Positions 1 to 11,581 of a stretch of 64,000 nt of DNA are shown piece after piece. Origin of the DNA: Eutypella sp. D-1 (Eukaryota; Ascomycota; Sordariomycetes; Xylariales; Diatrypaceae); the NCBI GenBank assembly GCA_023313575.1, contig JAJTTP010000005.1, positions 1,426,001 to 1,490,000 on the forward strand. The letters run 5' to 3'. The position numbers and the translations under genes were made by a program. Positions within the stretch are counted from its first letter, which is position 1. Each line of letters opens with the position of its first letter. The notes below the pieces were generated by a model, which saw only the letters and a list, made by a program, of their open reading frames with translations, did not search any database and was not told the origin of the DNA.

Positions 1-2322
1 TCGTCGTAGTCTCGTAGATAGTCTCGAACGCTATCATTATCATCATCATCATCTCGCAAATACTCCCGGTTGCTATCGTTGTCACTATCACCGCTTCCGC
101 TTCTCCTATCCGCTTCGCACACGACGTTATCTCGGATACCCGACGAGTTCGTCGTTGATGATGATAATGATCCGCCGTCCGCCTGCGGTGCGGTAAAGCG
201 GTAGCTCTTCTCGGGATCATATTGGTCGTTCTCCCGGGGTCGGTACCGGGTCCTAGCCATACGAAGAGCAAACCGACTCCCACCGTACCCTCTCCACTCC
301 GACTCTTTGCTCCCGTCGACCTGCGAAAACGTATAATCCCACAACGGTCGAAGATCTCCGTGTCCATCACGCACCCACCACTCGATCCAAGTGCGCTTAT
401 CCAGCCACTCCGACACGTTATCGAGAAGTTCCCCGACAACGCTACTCTTGTACGCCACGGGACCCGTCCACCCAGCCCACGACCAGCTCGGGAAATCCGG
501 AAGAGAATTCGACCTAGGCTCCCTGGATTCCGCACCAGTCCTCCTATCCGCGGCCCTTACCGGCTCCCAAAGCAATGCAAGGTCGAAATGTGAACTAGGC
601 AGGCCATGGATAAAAGGGGACTTCATGCGCCCCTCCATAAGATTCGCCATACCGCTGAAAGCGGCCAGGATATCCTTAGACTGCGACAGCTGCCGCTGCG
701 TATACAGCTCCACGCACTTCATATACACCCAGACGGCACGACTATTGAGCTGACGAAACATCTGCATCGGCGCGTCTTGTAGGTCAAGAGACCATCCCGC
801 GCCCCGACGGTCCGCGTAGATATCCTCCGACATCCCCGTCGATCGGCATTGAAAGTACACGCGGCCGTTAGCGAAGACGAGACAGCGACGCGAGAGCAGA
901 CGTTCCTGGAATGTCCAGGCCCGCTCGTTCCATCGCGACGCGCGTATGTAGATCTCCGGCGGTCGCGTTGCCATGAGGGTCAGGCCGGGTGCTACGGCGC
1001 GACGGCATTGGCGGGTGTTATGGGAAGCGGGACATATAGCGCGGAGACCGACCGAAGCATCGCCATCGGCGGCGCAGATCGTCAGGTCCGCGTTCCCGTA
1101 GATGAGATTCATATTAAATGCGTTGAGCTTCCAGGACCGTGCGGAATCCTGCACGATGCACAGCCGATCCACCCAAAGGTACGAGTACCCGAGGCGCCGC
1201 GTGAGATCAATGGCGTCGCGTATTGCCTGCGGGATCTGTTGTAGGACCTGCTCTAGCCCCCCGTGCGTCCGGTGAAGCATCACGTTCGTCGTCGTCGTCG
1301 TATACGACGGCGTCCCTTCATCCTCGCCCCACACGTAGCTAAGAGCCACATACCGCTCGTGCGAAAAAATGTCATGAGGATCCCGCTGGTGGTAATGTTC
1401 CCTTCTTCCCCTACGATCATGGCTATTAGGGTACTGATAATACTGAGACGCTGCGCGGTGCGGTAGCTTCGTAAGCTGCATATCGCGAACATCGATGACG
1501 CCGAAGTACGAATGGGAGATCATATCGAGGAAAGCGAGGGAATTCTCCTTGGAATCGCGATGCGCGCAGGGGCCGCGGTGGGTGTCCTGGCACAGGTCTA
1601 GCCAGGACTTGACGAGGGCCTGGTTCTCGACGTGCTGCGCTATCTTGCGGCCCAGGAACAGCGAGCTCTTGTCCCATACCCGGTCCGCGTCCGACGCCGT
1701 CCGCGAGTACGTCTCCGGCGCCACGTAGACCAGGTATGCGTCCGAAAGGTCAGGGTGGCTCCACCGCACCCGGATCCGTCGCGTGAGGCCCCGCGCGCCG
1801 TCTCTTGGCCCGTTGCGCGGACGTCCGGGAGGTGCCTCCCGCCCGTCGATCTCCCACGCGATCGAACATATTGCATCCTGCAGCCGCGCATCGACATCCT
1901 TCTCCCCTGACTCTGAGCTGCTGCTACTTCCCGGTCCTTCGACGGATTCGTCGATCAGTGCGCATAGCGCGCACGTCGACGATCGGGTCCTGATGTCCCG
2001 GATGCTGCCTAGTTCCCGACGGGCCGTAGAAGAGCGCAATGTGTCCGTGGACGGGTTTCTGGGCCGGCTAGAAGAAGAAGGTTGTACCTTGAAGCGGTCT
2101 ACGCTTAGCTGTAGCGAGGAACAGACTTCACATAGCGATTCCTGCGTAAGGAGTTAGCGTCCATCACTGTTTCATCCAGTAGGACGGATATGCAACTCTT
2201 TCAATTCGTACCTTGTGTCTCCGGCGCGATTGATCCGTCCCAGTCCTCGACTCCCCGGTAACTGATTGGGCGCCTGTTGAAGATGAACCACGGGGCCGAT
2301 TTGGATTTTCGCTCGTGGACAT
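1..2322 (-). CDS. HET-domain (heterokaryon incompatibility) protein, 3' end off the window
   Basis: The gene runs leftward and is still open at base 1, so about 750 residues of a longer protein are visible. Exon 1 is 2322-2212 and exon 2 is 2141-1. The 70-nt intron has a GTACGA donor, a CTAAC branch site and an ACGCAG acceptor, and the join is in phase. The N-terminus has LCEVC and then TCALC, a cysteine-pair layout usual ahead of fungal HET domains. The HET core follows: YVALSYVWG from about residue 301, then GYSYLWVDRLCI, an IYGNADLTICAADG segment and WTFQERLLS. FPSWSWAGW, a usual C-terminal mark of the family, lies near residue 585. The last visible stretch is low-complexity Asp/Ser/Arg. 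HET proteins take part in non-self recognition and can trigger cell death; the partner of this one is unknown. I see no frameshift, so it looks intact as far as it goes. Confidence 0.88.
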
Positions 2323-3179
2323 ATTGCTCAGCTATTATAAAGCTAAGTTCAAGTGTAAATTTTTTAGGAAATCTCAATCAGCGAAATGAGATTTCGCCGA
2401 AATCCCCGCCTCTCCGCCTCCCCCCGGTCCACCGACCTGAGCTGAATCGGAACCTGCGCCACCACCGCCGTCTCACCTGCATATTTAGATAGAGTCACCA
2501 TGCCCATGTCTATCTAGTTCACCAGGTAGGTGGGGCACATCACATTGTGATGCGACGACCCGGGTAGGATACCCTCAACCTCCCCCATCATATCTTGTAG
2601 CAAGGGTTTGTAGTCTCCCAATTTTTAGCAGTGAATTCCAGTCCCAGAAAGTCGCGTCTATATATACTAGGCCTCGGAGAAACTCATGTCGGGCCACTCA
2701 TGTCACCGTCCTATGACACGGCGGGGCCCTCCCTCCACCCCGAGCCTTTGTCCCGGGTACTTTCCCCGATCCTGACACCATCCTCTTCGTGAACTAGCCG
2801 GAGTAGGTATCTTATAACCCACTCACACCCACACATATATATAAAACTTACCAATTTCCGGTTTCTTGGGAGGTAAAAAGGGAGCCGGAACGCCTAAAAC
2901 CCTTTCTAATCGTGAACACCGTCGTGTCTAGTTCGACGAGGAGTGGCTGGTTTTCATCCGTGCCTAAATCTCCCCTCCTCCATCTCATTCATCCCATCTA
3001 TCGTATCCCATCTATCTCATCAACATTATCGAAGTGAAAAAGAGGGCTATTGTGTTACCGGCCGAGGTAGCCTCTTATACAATAAGATACTATATTCGAT
3101 CCATACCTTAACTTCAAAGATAATTAGTAATGACGATGATACTCTCCCGCTAAGCTGGGTTTCATTCCAAAATTTCACG
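2323..3179. other. intergenic, AT-rich
   Basis: This stretch holds the promoter of the HET gene (an AT-rich block just upstream of 2322) and pyrimidine-rich tracts. I looked for the C-terminal half of the neighbouring prenyltransferase-like relic and found nothing convincing. Confidence 0.4.
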
Positions 3180-3790
3180 CCTCAGGTATGTCTCCAATCT
3201 TCCGTCAGGAGACACAGCGTCCTGGTAAAATGGTGCGCCCTAAATCCCTCGAGAGCCACACCATCGCTCAGCCGGCCCCCGAACATCACGTGGTAACAGA
3301 TGGTCTTGAATGTATTTGGTAGCGTGGCAATGTACAACTTCACTCTGACCCATGGCCAACTGTCAGTATCTGGACTAGCCGTGCCTCGCCATCTTGGCTC
3401 ATAGCCCGGTACTCCAGACTGAGATCGAGAACAGGCCCGAAGAATCCCCGTGCAGTACAATATGCTTGATGAGGGTTACGGTGGCCCTGTCCAAGTCTCT
3501 TCCCGTGTCCATCTCATCAAGTTCCATAGACAGATACGCCTTCATAGAATTTTGGCCTCTATTTGGAAGCTGAAAAAAAAAGCCCGTGAAATAAGCACTA
3601 TACTTGGCACAAAGTTCTGAAGAAGAACTTCGAATCCCTCACTGGTCACCAAATACTTCGAAGTGAACTGCTTGACCCACCACATATCGAAGTTCATGGC
3701 CTTTGGAATGCGGTATATAGGACTCTCGGACCTAAGTGTGAGTTCTCCAAATCACAGGGATAACTTGCTAGCGTCGCTGTAGCTGGCACT
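3180..3790 (-). pseudogene. DMATS-type aromatic prenyltransferase relic
   Basis: Three ordered minus-strand segments match the layout of fungal indole (dimethylallyl-tryptophan synthase type) prenyltransferases. First, around 3720-3630, is IYRIPKAMNFDMWWVKQF, like the early region between the two N-terminal substrate motifs. Second, around 3548-3470, is MKAYLSMELDEMDTG, like the Lys-x-Tyr ... Thr-Gly motif. Third, around 3350-3260, is RVKLYI ... MFGGRLSDG, like the second Lys-x-Tyr plus Gly-Gly motif. The two lysine motifs are 67 codons apart, close to the roughly 70 of the family. Segments two and three are in different frames. A 66-nt GT..AG interval could be an intron but would remove expected residues. 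There is a stop upstream of segment one, and I found no start or C-terminal half. I read it as a decayed or partial gene. The assignment rests on motif recall, not alignment. Confidence 0.5.
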
Positions 3791-4506
3791 GTTGTCGAAC
3801 AGAGACCCGCTGGCCGCCAAATGCGCCTCCCGCTTTGGACCTGAAGCAGGATAGCTCATGCTTTGGATGATGAAGTCCTCCGAAAAGTAGATATAGACAG
3901 CCTATTGATCCGGGTCAATAAATACAAGACAGGAAACACAATGGATCGTCCGATATGCGCGGCTAATCTGGTCTTGTTTGAACTGCTCGCTAAGAAGGTT
4001 ACGACGTTGTGTTAGCTACATGTACGTCCCTGGTCGATTGCCTGATTAGACAAATGAGGCAAGGCTTCCATAGATAAACCTGACGATGTGACGGTATTCA
4101 TGCCCAAACCCCTTCGGACTCATGTCGTTTCGTATAGACATCCTATGTAGTTCATGATATACCAACATACACCACATGACACTACTATTTTCGGGTTTTC
4201 CTTTCACTACGTAAGGCACCGCACGGAAGAATCATGGCTCTGCGACAGCTCCAAGTTTCGCGTCACAGTTCTTTAGTTAAGGAAATTGGAGCTTAGACAT
4301 ACATGTTTATCTCATAAATCCTCTGCCAGGTACCCTGACGGCACTTCTGAACCTGCTTCATAATTCAGAGGCCGCTGAGCCTAAACCTACGAAAGTCCCG
4401 CGGCAAGTTTGGCCTGCTCTACGCCAAATGTAGGTTGGGACAATTTGCAGTCTAGCAAGATAGGATACCCACTGCCCCATACAATTCTTATTCCGGTCGC
4501 ATTTCT
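3791..4506. other. intergenic / possible decayed 5' part of the prenyltransferase relic
   Basis: No open frame of note occurs on either strand. If the prenyltransferase-like relic once had an N-terminal exon it should lie here, but I could not identify one. Confidence 0.3.
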
Positions 4507-5445
4507 CTAAAAGCTCCAGGTATCATTGTAGGCGAGCAGTTGGTCCTCTTGAAACCGCATCAACCGGTCCCAGTCAATGCAGGAGTGCACCACACCCCAG
4601 CTGAGGCCGTCCTCCCAGTACTCCCTGGGGCTTCCAGGTGGCGAGTCGCTCTCGAGCGTCATGTAGTCCCCACAGGTGATGCTCAGCCTCAGGTACTCGA
4701 AGCAGTGCTCCAGGTGGTCGATCCAGTCCCTATCGATGGGCGTGTCGGCCAGCGGATCTGTGGCACTGGACTCGTAAACCAGTGTATTGTAGCGCATGCG
4801 AATCATGTGCACGCAGTGCAGCTCGTGCATATTGTTCAGCACGTAGAAGTTGCGGAGGTTAGGCAGGCTGGCCACTGCCTCAGGCGGCTCATTGAAGATG
4901 AAGAAGGGAGCCCGGATTCCAGGGTCTTGAAGCCCGAAGGCCGCGGGCTTGTCCAGGTATATAGAGTCCGATGCTGTGGTGAGGATCGCTTGTAAGTAAC
5001 ACTGATTCATACGCTATCACACTAAATAGGCCATACAAGGCATTCGAGTTCTAGGTGAGTGTAGATAAGGCAGACAGAAACACACACCTTCCGTCAACCG
5101 GGCCCAATTTTTGGCAGCTTCTTTCGAAGGCCCCATATACTCGCGGTGTGGAATGAACGGCACGTCTTTACGCTCTGTGAATACTTCACGGGGAATTGGA
5201 TTCAGCGAACTGATACCAAAATCCTGCAAGTTCGATGTGGCCGATCGACCGCCTAGGAATCCAAACAACAGCCCGGTTGTAAGGCACAGGAGCATCACAA
5301 AGATGGAATTGTGCGACACCTTCCGCAGGCTGTCTAAGTATGCCGGCGCAGGATAGGAGTCTCGACTCTCAGTCTCATCATCTTCATCTTCGTATGATGC
5401 CAGAGGGCCATATTCAGATCTTTTGGTTTCTGCCAAGTCCGCCAT
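4507..5445 (-). CDS. UstYa-like (DUF3328) oxidase A
   Basis: Exons 5445-5088 and 4988-4507 join in phase (intron 4989-5087, GTGTGT donor, AAG acceptor) to give 279 residues. A cytoplasmic N-terminus is followed by one membrane helix at about residues 48-70 and a lumenal domain. That domain has the two family motifs: HELHC (H174, H177, C178) and LEHC (H214, C215) with a following CGD. UstYa-type proteins are membrane-anchored enzymes of dikaritin biosynthesis that oxidise or cyclise core peptides, and the His/Cys motifs are thought to hold a metal. The length and the intron position, just after the WxxL element, match the UstYa gene on the far side of the divergent promoter at 5446-6771. The target residue cannot be told from sequence. 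The acceptor is inferred from phase. Confidence 0.88.
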
Positions 5446-6771
5446 AATGTGAACGTCAAGGTACTGTTAAAATGAAGTTGGAACCCGGTGAACGCCTATG
5501 TCAGTCCGGAAAGCAATACATTCAATTAGAAATGTACGATCGATAAAAACCACTGATGAAGCGAACGCTTGATCCACCTAAATTTCGCCAACTTTTTTCC
5601 CGGACGTTTATGCACTCGCGCCATCGGAGGGACTCAGGCGGGCATAACTTAATAAGCACTGACGGCGTGACTACCATGGTCCCGAATACCCACGCCTTTT
5701 CGTACATAGGTATGCCTCATATCTTGCAGATCCCCTCGCAAGTCACCCACTAAGTAAGATATATGGGTCCATCTCGGACTTGAGGAGAAATTCGCATACT
5801 GGATGCAAAAGGAAGATTGAACCTCAAACGTATACAAGAAATGAAGGGGGGTGGACGTAAATATGCAACCCTGGACTAGTGCGGCGCTAATTTAAAACCA
5901 CTAACTTTCGGGATCTACCCGTCCCCACGAGCTTATTCCAGGATAGTGGAGAACTAGAGGGGTGTCTGTAACAAATCCACGGTGACACAGCCCTATGTAA
6001 GACATGTTAACCAGTGGGTCCCATCAAGGGTTAGAAGATCATATAGACGTATACCGTTGTTGGCTTCCGAGGTTGTCGCACCGATCTCTTTATAGGGCAG
6101 ACAGTACTAGGTATTCTCCATCCGTTGGCTGACACAAGCGCACACTCGACCCCGCACCGTAAATGATACTAGGGCCATGGTAACGACAAGCAGGAATATC
6201 AAGGTACACAGTCCCGCTGTACAGCCTGGGAAATAAACAGACGGATCTCGAAGAGCTTTTCCCAATGACCCGTCCGGTTTTTTGGATAGGCGGCCAAGTC
6301 CCGAAGAACCTTGCTCCTTGCTCCCTGTAGGCTGCTGACGTGCTTCGTAGCAGGATGGGATATTCGCTTTTGCATATTGGTCACCAGGTAGTGCTCTTGC
6401 TCTGCTAGATCATTGCAGATCATTGTCTTGCTATTTGTTGGTACCCATGACAAGACTCGATGGGTATCGATCCCGAAGGATGCCCGGAGAGACGGTCATC
6501 AGAGCAGGTTATCCTGCAGAAGGCCACGACACTTGCAAGTAGCGGGGCAAACAAACATTTCTCAGGGATGACACACTACTTGCCGGAATCGGTTCATCCT
6601 TGATTCTTGAACCAACGCCGCTTCTCCCACTGGGTTGCTTGCGTTGATGCCCCCCTCTACACTCTCTCCCCTATGTCATACAACTTTTGAGTAAAAGTCT
6701 TTCTACTTCACTTTTGCGAAAGTTCGTTCGTGGAGGCTCGTAGATAATTTCAGCTAGTTAAGCCCTCCAAG
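5446..6771. promoter_or_regulatory. divergent promoter region between two UstYa-like genes
   Basis: This 1.3 kb of non-coding DNA separates two head-to-head UstYa-like genes, so it must hold both promoters. I could not define a shared binding motif by eye. Small open frames here (for example 6199-6453 minus) have no recognisable features. Confidence 0.5.
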
Positions 6772-7719
6772 ATGCCATTTCCCGAGCCCAAGCATTCAGA
6801 TCCCAAATATGAACCCCTATCTCCTAGCGAGCATGAAGGAGTAGATGATCATGAAAGGCAACCCAGAATACGCCGCGGTTGGCTCAGCTGGAGCTCGGCA
6901 ATGATATGTGTCCTTTCCATGGGATGGCTTGCCACGGTGGTGGCCTGGTATCACAGTCGTTCTATCTCCTCTAATGGACCTCTACACGTCTACACCAACA
7001 CGCCCATCCCCAAAGAGGTTTTCAAGCCCGTCAAGAGGGTGTTTGAGCCAGATGAGAGATATGTGGGCGGGGGTAGCGAGGTCGAAGCAATGTGGGATCA
7101 GTTGGTTGCTGGTGCGTGTACTTCTCTAGATGATACCTTCGTCTGCATCATTCTAAATGCTGACAATGAGCGAAACAGGTCATGACGCGGTTTGGATTGA
7201 GAACCCATCACAATGGGGGCTAGGTGAAGGCATCGTCGCCCCTTACGACCATCCAAATACACCAGTCCCAAAGCCGCAAGATTTTTATGTCATATCTATA
7301 CTGCATCAACTCCATTGTCTCGTATGCAACATTCGTTTCTCTCTGATTACTCACGACGTCCCCTCGTACCTCAGTGATTACTCAAGTCATGCTAACTCCT
7401 GTCAATCGACACTCACACATAGAATATGGTTCGGTTCCAGTATTTCCAGGAGAAGAACCGAGTAGACACATCGACAGACCCCGATGCATTCAAATGGAAG
7501 GTCCACGTTGAGCATTGTTTCGAGTACTTGCGGCAGGGCATCTCGTGTGGTGGGGACCTTATCATCGAGGGAAACAGCCCCATCAAGGTGGGCAAGGGCC
7601 ACGCAACGTCAGTGACGGGCTGGGGAGTCGAGCATGATTGCATCAATTTTGATCTGCTGCGGCAGTTTCAGATCGACCAGGAGGCTAAGTACAACCTTAC
7701 GTGGCAGAATTCCGAGTGA
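6772..7719 (+). CDS. UstYa-like (DUF3328) oxidase B
   Basis: Three exons, 6772-7111, 7179-7321 and 7423-7719, give 259 residues in phase. Intron 2 (7322-7422) has a GCTAAC branch site and a TAG acceptor and interrupts the first motif directly after its cysteine-leucine. The spliced protein has a membrane helix at about residues 42-60, HQLHC (H156, H159, C160) followed by LNMVRFQYF, and VEHC (H192, C193) followed by SCGGD. The first intron sits at the same place as in UstYa-like A, in the same phase, which supports common ancestry. The protein is expected to be a type II membrane protein of the secretory pathway acting on the released peptide. Reaction and target are not deducible. Confidence 0.9.
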
Positions 7720-7935
7720 GTCCGAAGAAAGAAACATGTTATAATACCAAGACTCCCGTGGGGTGGTTATCAGATAGTTGAACCTATAAACCCTCGTTTG
7801 GCTCTACATGCCAGTGAATTCACATCTACACATGTTATTTGGAGTTCTGTTTCCGATCAACCCGCTCTTGCTCAATATTTACAGATGCCATGGAGCCATT
7901 CCCGTAATTCAGTAGTCCCCACCCTATGACATAGC

Positions 7936-8592
7936 CTAAGCAATTGCCTTCTCATCAGGTAGGCCATAGACGCTCAGATCTACACTCATGCCGGGGAGCG
8001 TATATACGGCTCCCGTGATGCCCCCGAAAACCTCCAAGACCCTTTCACCGCGGTCCTCAAAACCAAGACGCTTGAAGACGCCTCTGGAGGGAATGTTCTC
8101 CGGATTGAACAGGCCCAGGACGTCTGAGATGTCTTTCTCACGCTTCACGAACTCTAGCAGTGCTCTCGATGCCTCCGTCGCAATTCCTCGTCGGCAGTAC
8201 TCAGGGAGAACCGCGAACCCAAGATCGGGCGCAGCATAAGCATTCGGTGGTTCACCACGCATCAGTGACACAGTGCCGACAGGGGTGGAGCGGGCGGCGC
8301 GAGCTGGAAACGGAAGCACGCTTTCGTCTTCGCCAATATCATTTTGTCTAGATTTCAGAAGTATCAGGTACGTGCCGTACCCGTTGCGGGCGTGCTCGGC
8401 GCGAAATCGGTCTGCCAGCAGCGCCCGGGCTGCTTCCCGCGTGGTAATGGATGTCGGATTTCCGCCGATAGAGGCGATAAACTCGGCGGTGTTGTATAGT
8501 TGCACCAGAAAATCGCAGTGGGAGTCGTCATCAGGCTGGAAGTAGCATAGATAGAGCCGGTCAGACTCAATGAAGAAATTGGGGTCCGTCAT
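7936..8592 (-). CDS. GNAT-family N-acetyltransferase (RimJ/RimL-like)
   Basis: This single-exon gene encodes 218 residues. The order of elements is that of RimJ/RimL-type GNATs: an N-terminal strand ESDRLYLCYF, a substrate region, GTVSLMRGE, then the acetyl-CoA loop in PEYCRRGIATEASRALLEF (R/Q-x-x-G-x-A type) and a C-terminal NIPSRGVFKRLGF helix. It has no signal peptide or membrane helix, so it should be cytosolic. Such enzymes acetylate amino groups of proteins, peptides or small molecules. It lies 217 bases from the 3' end of UstYa-like B, tail to tail, in the middle of the cluster. A role in N-acetylating the trimmed peptide, or in self-protection, is possible, but a cytosolic enzyme would not meet a lumenal intermediate. 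It could equally be a passenger. Confidence 0.85.
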   Translation of the reverse strand: MTDPNFFIESDRLYLCYFQPDDDSHCDFLVQLYNTAEFIASIGGNPTSITTREAARALLADRFRAEHARNGYGTYLILLKSRQNDIGEDESVLPFPARAARSTPVGTVSLMRGEPPNAYAAPDLGFAVLPEYCRRGIATEASRALLEFVKREKDISDVLGLFNPENIPSRGVFKRLGFEDRGERVLEVFGGITGAVYTLPGMSVDLSVYGLPDEKAIA

Positions 8593-9889
8593 ATTGGTTA
8601 TTTGAATCTAAGAAAATATGAGGAATGATGGTTCTAGCCTTCACTCTACAGGATCACTTCAAGAATTGAATCTGGTGATATTGCCTGATCACCGAGGAAC
8701 ACAGAATCAATAAAAGGAAGCCTAACTCTCACGTCTATAGGTCGAAGATAGTATGTGGGAGAATCGTAGATTGGCATAAAAGGAGAAGGCCGAGCTTCTA
8801 GTTACAGAACGGGGGTGCCCTGGGCCTATATATACCCTGCCGATCGCCGGAGATACGGCTCACGTGATCGCCTATATCCGATTTTCCCTTTTAAAATACC
8901 CCTATTCTAAGTGAGGCTCAACTGGCCGTGATACTAACAAAGGAACAAGGAAATGTCAACAGAACAGGAAGGGGGCGCGGTAATAGGGCGTTTTGGATGC
9001 GAGAGGCCCATGAAACCCCTAGGCAGCCAACCCTCCTTTCTGAAACAGGCAACAGTACAGAAGTACTTATAACACCTACCTGTTTGGGATGCCTTCTCCT
9101 ACCTTTTTGATTGATTCTGGCATCGTTTACAATTCCTGTATGCCGGGACGGCAATTACAGAAAGGGGGGGATAGTTAGTTGTCAGGATTTGCATCCATTC
9201 CCCTATACCCCTTTCTTCTCCATACATATTAGAGTTAGACACTAGTACAAAGAGTACTTACGCCTACGGCCACCTCATGTAGACAATCTAGGACAAGCGT
9301 GTGTTCCTTTGTCGACCAACCCCTATACTGAGAGATTGTCCCTGACTATCCGCGCCCACGATCGTGACAACTTTTTCCTAAACTATTAATGGGATAAGAA
9401 GCCTGCGCTTTTATGCACTTGGTGGGAATTCTAACGTGATCGCTCCCCTCACAGCTGTACCCCACCTACAAACTGAGACCCACAATTGCTACGCATATAG
9501 AGAGTGCAGCCCACTTACTGAATATAGATTGACCTACGTAGACAATCACTATTACTTCCCAGTTTACGAACTTAATACTCAACGCAGAAGCTGTTGAATA
9601 ACTACTTGAATTTCGCTACGTGACCTTCAAGAAGTATCCATGGCTAACAACCAATTTTGGTATTACAGTTTTATTTAGCTGCTAGCTGGGGCGAAGTCAA
9701 CTCCATCGGGATCCCCTGATAAAGAATATCTAGGTGCCGAAAGTTTGTTCTCAATTCCACCTAAAAATGAAGAGATGAACAATCTGGTGTTATTTAACTA
9801 GTATTTCAATCAGGTTTAGATTGGAAGTCTGTATCGCAATCTAGAATTTTGGCAAAAGCGGATCTTGTTGGCAAGCTATCAACGGTAAA
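8593..9889. other. intergenic
   Basis: The GNAT promoter is here, with a CACGTGA element near 8861. The 3' flank of UstYa-like C is also here. No other coding signal was seen. Confidence 0.4.
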
Positions 9890-10807
9890 CTAATGATGAT
9901 GATGCCCGCCAGCGCCGGTATCTGCATCTGCATCATCTTCCATCCCATCCCCGAACGAGTTTCGGTGCCCGGGTGTGTGTGTTATAGTGCCATCAGTATA
10001 GCCAGAACCGTTAATCTTGTCAGAGCGGTGGTCGTACGCCCAGGAGAAGATACGGTCGAAGTTGCGGCACTGGTGCGTGGCACCCATGCCGTTGATGCCA
10101 ACCATGGTCAGAGGCTCAAAGGTCGAGTCACCTGCGCACATGATGGCCTGCCGGATGTAGTCGAGGCAGTGATCACGGTGCGCCACAATCTCGTCCGCCG
10201 GCATGTCCTCCACGGTTTCCGGGTAGTACGCGAACCGCAGGAAGTTCAGACAATGGAGCTGATGGAACATGGACACCCCATATACCTTGTGCGTTGCCGG
10301 GTGATTAGGCGCCGGGAGAGATGCCGGAAGGTGCACCGTGAACTCATTCGGCACCTCCACAATTCCGTCACCGGGCGGCGACAGTCTTTGCCACATCTCA
10401 TCAGTCTTATTGCCCGGCTCCCCGCCATAATAGTAGTGAGGCTGAAACGTCACGGGCGTGTCAAATAACACTAGGTTTCTCGTGGTTAGAAGACAGAATA
10501 CAGACGCATGACCCTTGCCTTCTAGGAAAAGGTATATCTTACAATCAGGTTCAAAATCGTCTTGGCGCTTGTCGGGATCACAATTGAATTTGCGCAATAA
10601 AACGTGAACATGACTCCAAACTGCCAAGGCAGAGACGAGGAGAAGGAGGTTGAGGGTCGTGACAGTTACTGTTCTGTTGAGGCATGTTCTTCTGTTTCTC
10701 TTCCTTAAGTCGAGCACAGAAGGTCCGGCCTCATCACGCAGGAGAAACTGCTTGGACTCGTCCATAGTATCTGAAGTGCGTGAGGAAAGGCTATCGTGGC
10801 TGCTCAT
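9890..10807 (-). CDS. UstYa-like (DUF3328) oxidase C with terminal His tail
   Basis: I start at 10807 (MSSHDS), because the open frame upstream lacks family features. Exons 10807-10543 and 10470-9890 give 281 residues. Intron 10471-10542 (GTAAGA..TAG) carries no in-frame stop, so an unspliced read would look like a continuous frame with a foreign insert. A helix at about 48-68 is followed by the lumenal domain with FHQLHC (H158, H161, C162) and HRDHC (H189, C190) plus MCAGDST. The C-terminus is unusual: an acidic run (EDDADADTG) and then Gly-Gly and four histidines at the stop. The His tail could bind metal. It shares a 774-bp divergent promoter with the 2OG oxygenase gene. Confidence 0.9.
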   Translation of the reverse strand: MSSHDSLSSRTSDTMDESKQFLLRDEAGPSVLDLRKRNRRTCLNRTVTVTTLNLLLLVSALAVWSHVHVLLRKFNCDPDKRQDDFEPDCKIYLFLEGKGHASVFCLLTTRNLVLFDTPVTFQPHYYYGGEPGNKTDEMWQRLSPPGDGIVEVPNEFTVHLPASLPAPNHPATHKVYGVSMFHQLHCLNFLRFAYYPETVEDMPADEIVAHRDHCLDYIRQAIMCAGDSTFEPLTMVGINGMGATHQCRNFDRIFSWAYDHRSDKINGSGYTDGTITHTPGHRNSFGDGMEDDADADTGAGGHHHH

Positions 10808-11581
10808 ACTTGATGATAATCTGGATAGAGGGTTGAAAGTTGATAGAGTAAAGAAGTAGTAAACCGGTCGCTGAATAGTTTTTTCGCTTCTCAATTGTCT
10901 TGTACGAGACGAAGAACCTCTGACTACCAGATCGCCCAACTCATACCATAGCCCCCCTATACAACGGTACAAGACAATTGTCTGAACAGAACTACATTCT
11001 CACCGTAAGCTCAATAAAGGCGGCAATTATCTAGGAGTCACAAATATGCATGTCTCTCCGATTCGGCCATCTGCTTAAGGACTGGATACAAGAGATACAC
11101 CGCATCAGAAAGGGGTGGGCATAGAATGTTACCTCGATAAGGCTGGCCACGCAGTCCACCATGCATTAGGCCATGCGTCAGGACATGCATTAGTGGGGGT
11201 TGGATGTGGGATCCCTGCATGACTCCACCAGCCATCATGTCAGGGTGGGATAACTATCCCGAAGCTGACGTCAAAAGCCAGGGGGTAAGATTAGAGGGCA
11301 CGAGGAGTGTGCATATTATGAAAGGGGTGAGAAGGAAGGCGAGAAGACAACATGTGGAGCGACATATGAATGCGAATACCAACATGGTGGCAAGAGGCAA
11401 GTCATGTCGATTGCACGAAACCTAGAACCAGATTCTTATACCCAATATGTCCGAGGCAAGCGCGATAATCCTATCAATCTTTACTTTATCTTAGTCGAGT
11501 CAGCTCAAAGCCAGAACCCACGCAGATATTGCGGAAGATTTCAATCTAGACTTCATTTCTATTCCCTCAAGATAGACCATC
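10808..11581. promoter_or_regulatory. divergent promoter, UstYa-like C / 2OG oxygenase
   Basis: This non-coding stretch lies between two head-to-head cluster genes. It includes direct GTCAGGACATGCATTAG-like and GCATTAGGCC words near 11160-11200. I saw no clear palindrome shared with the other cluster promoter. Confidence 0.45.

Noticed and set aside
849..1244. Plus-strand open frame within the HET gene
   Set aside because: The minus strand carries the clear HET motifs through the same bases.
7936..8592. GNAT gene as a certain tailoring enzyme
   Set aside because: It is cytosolic by sequence, while the peptide intermediates should be lumenal. I kept it as a cluster neighbour of unproven role.
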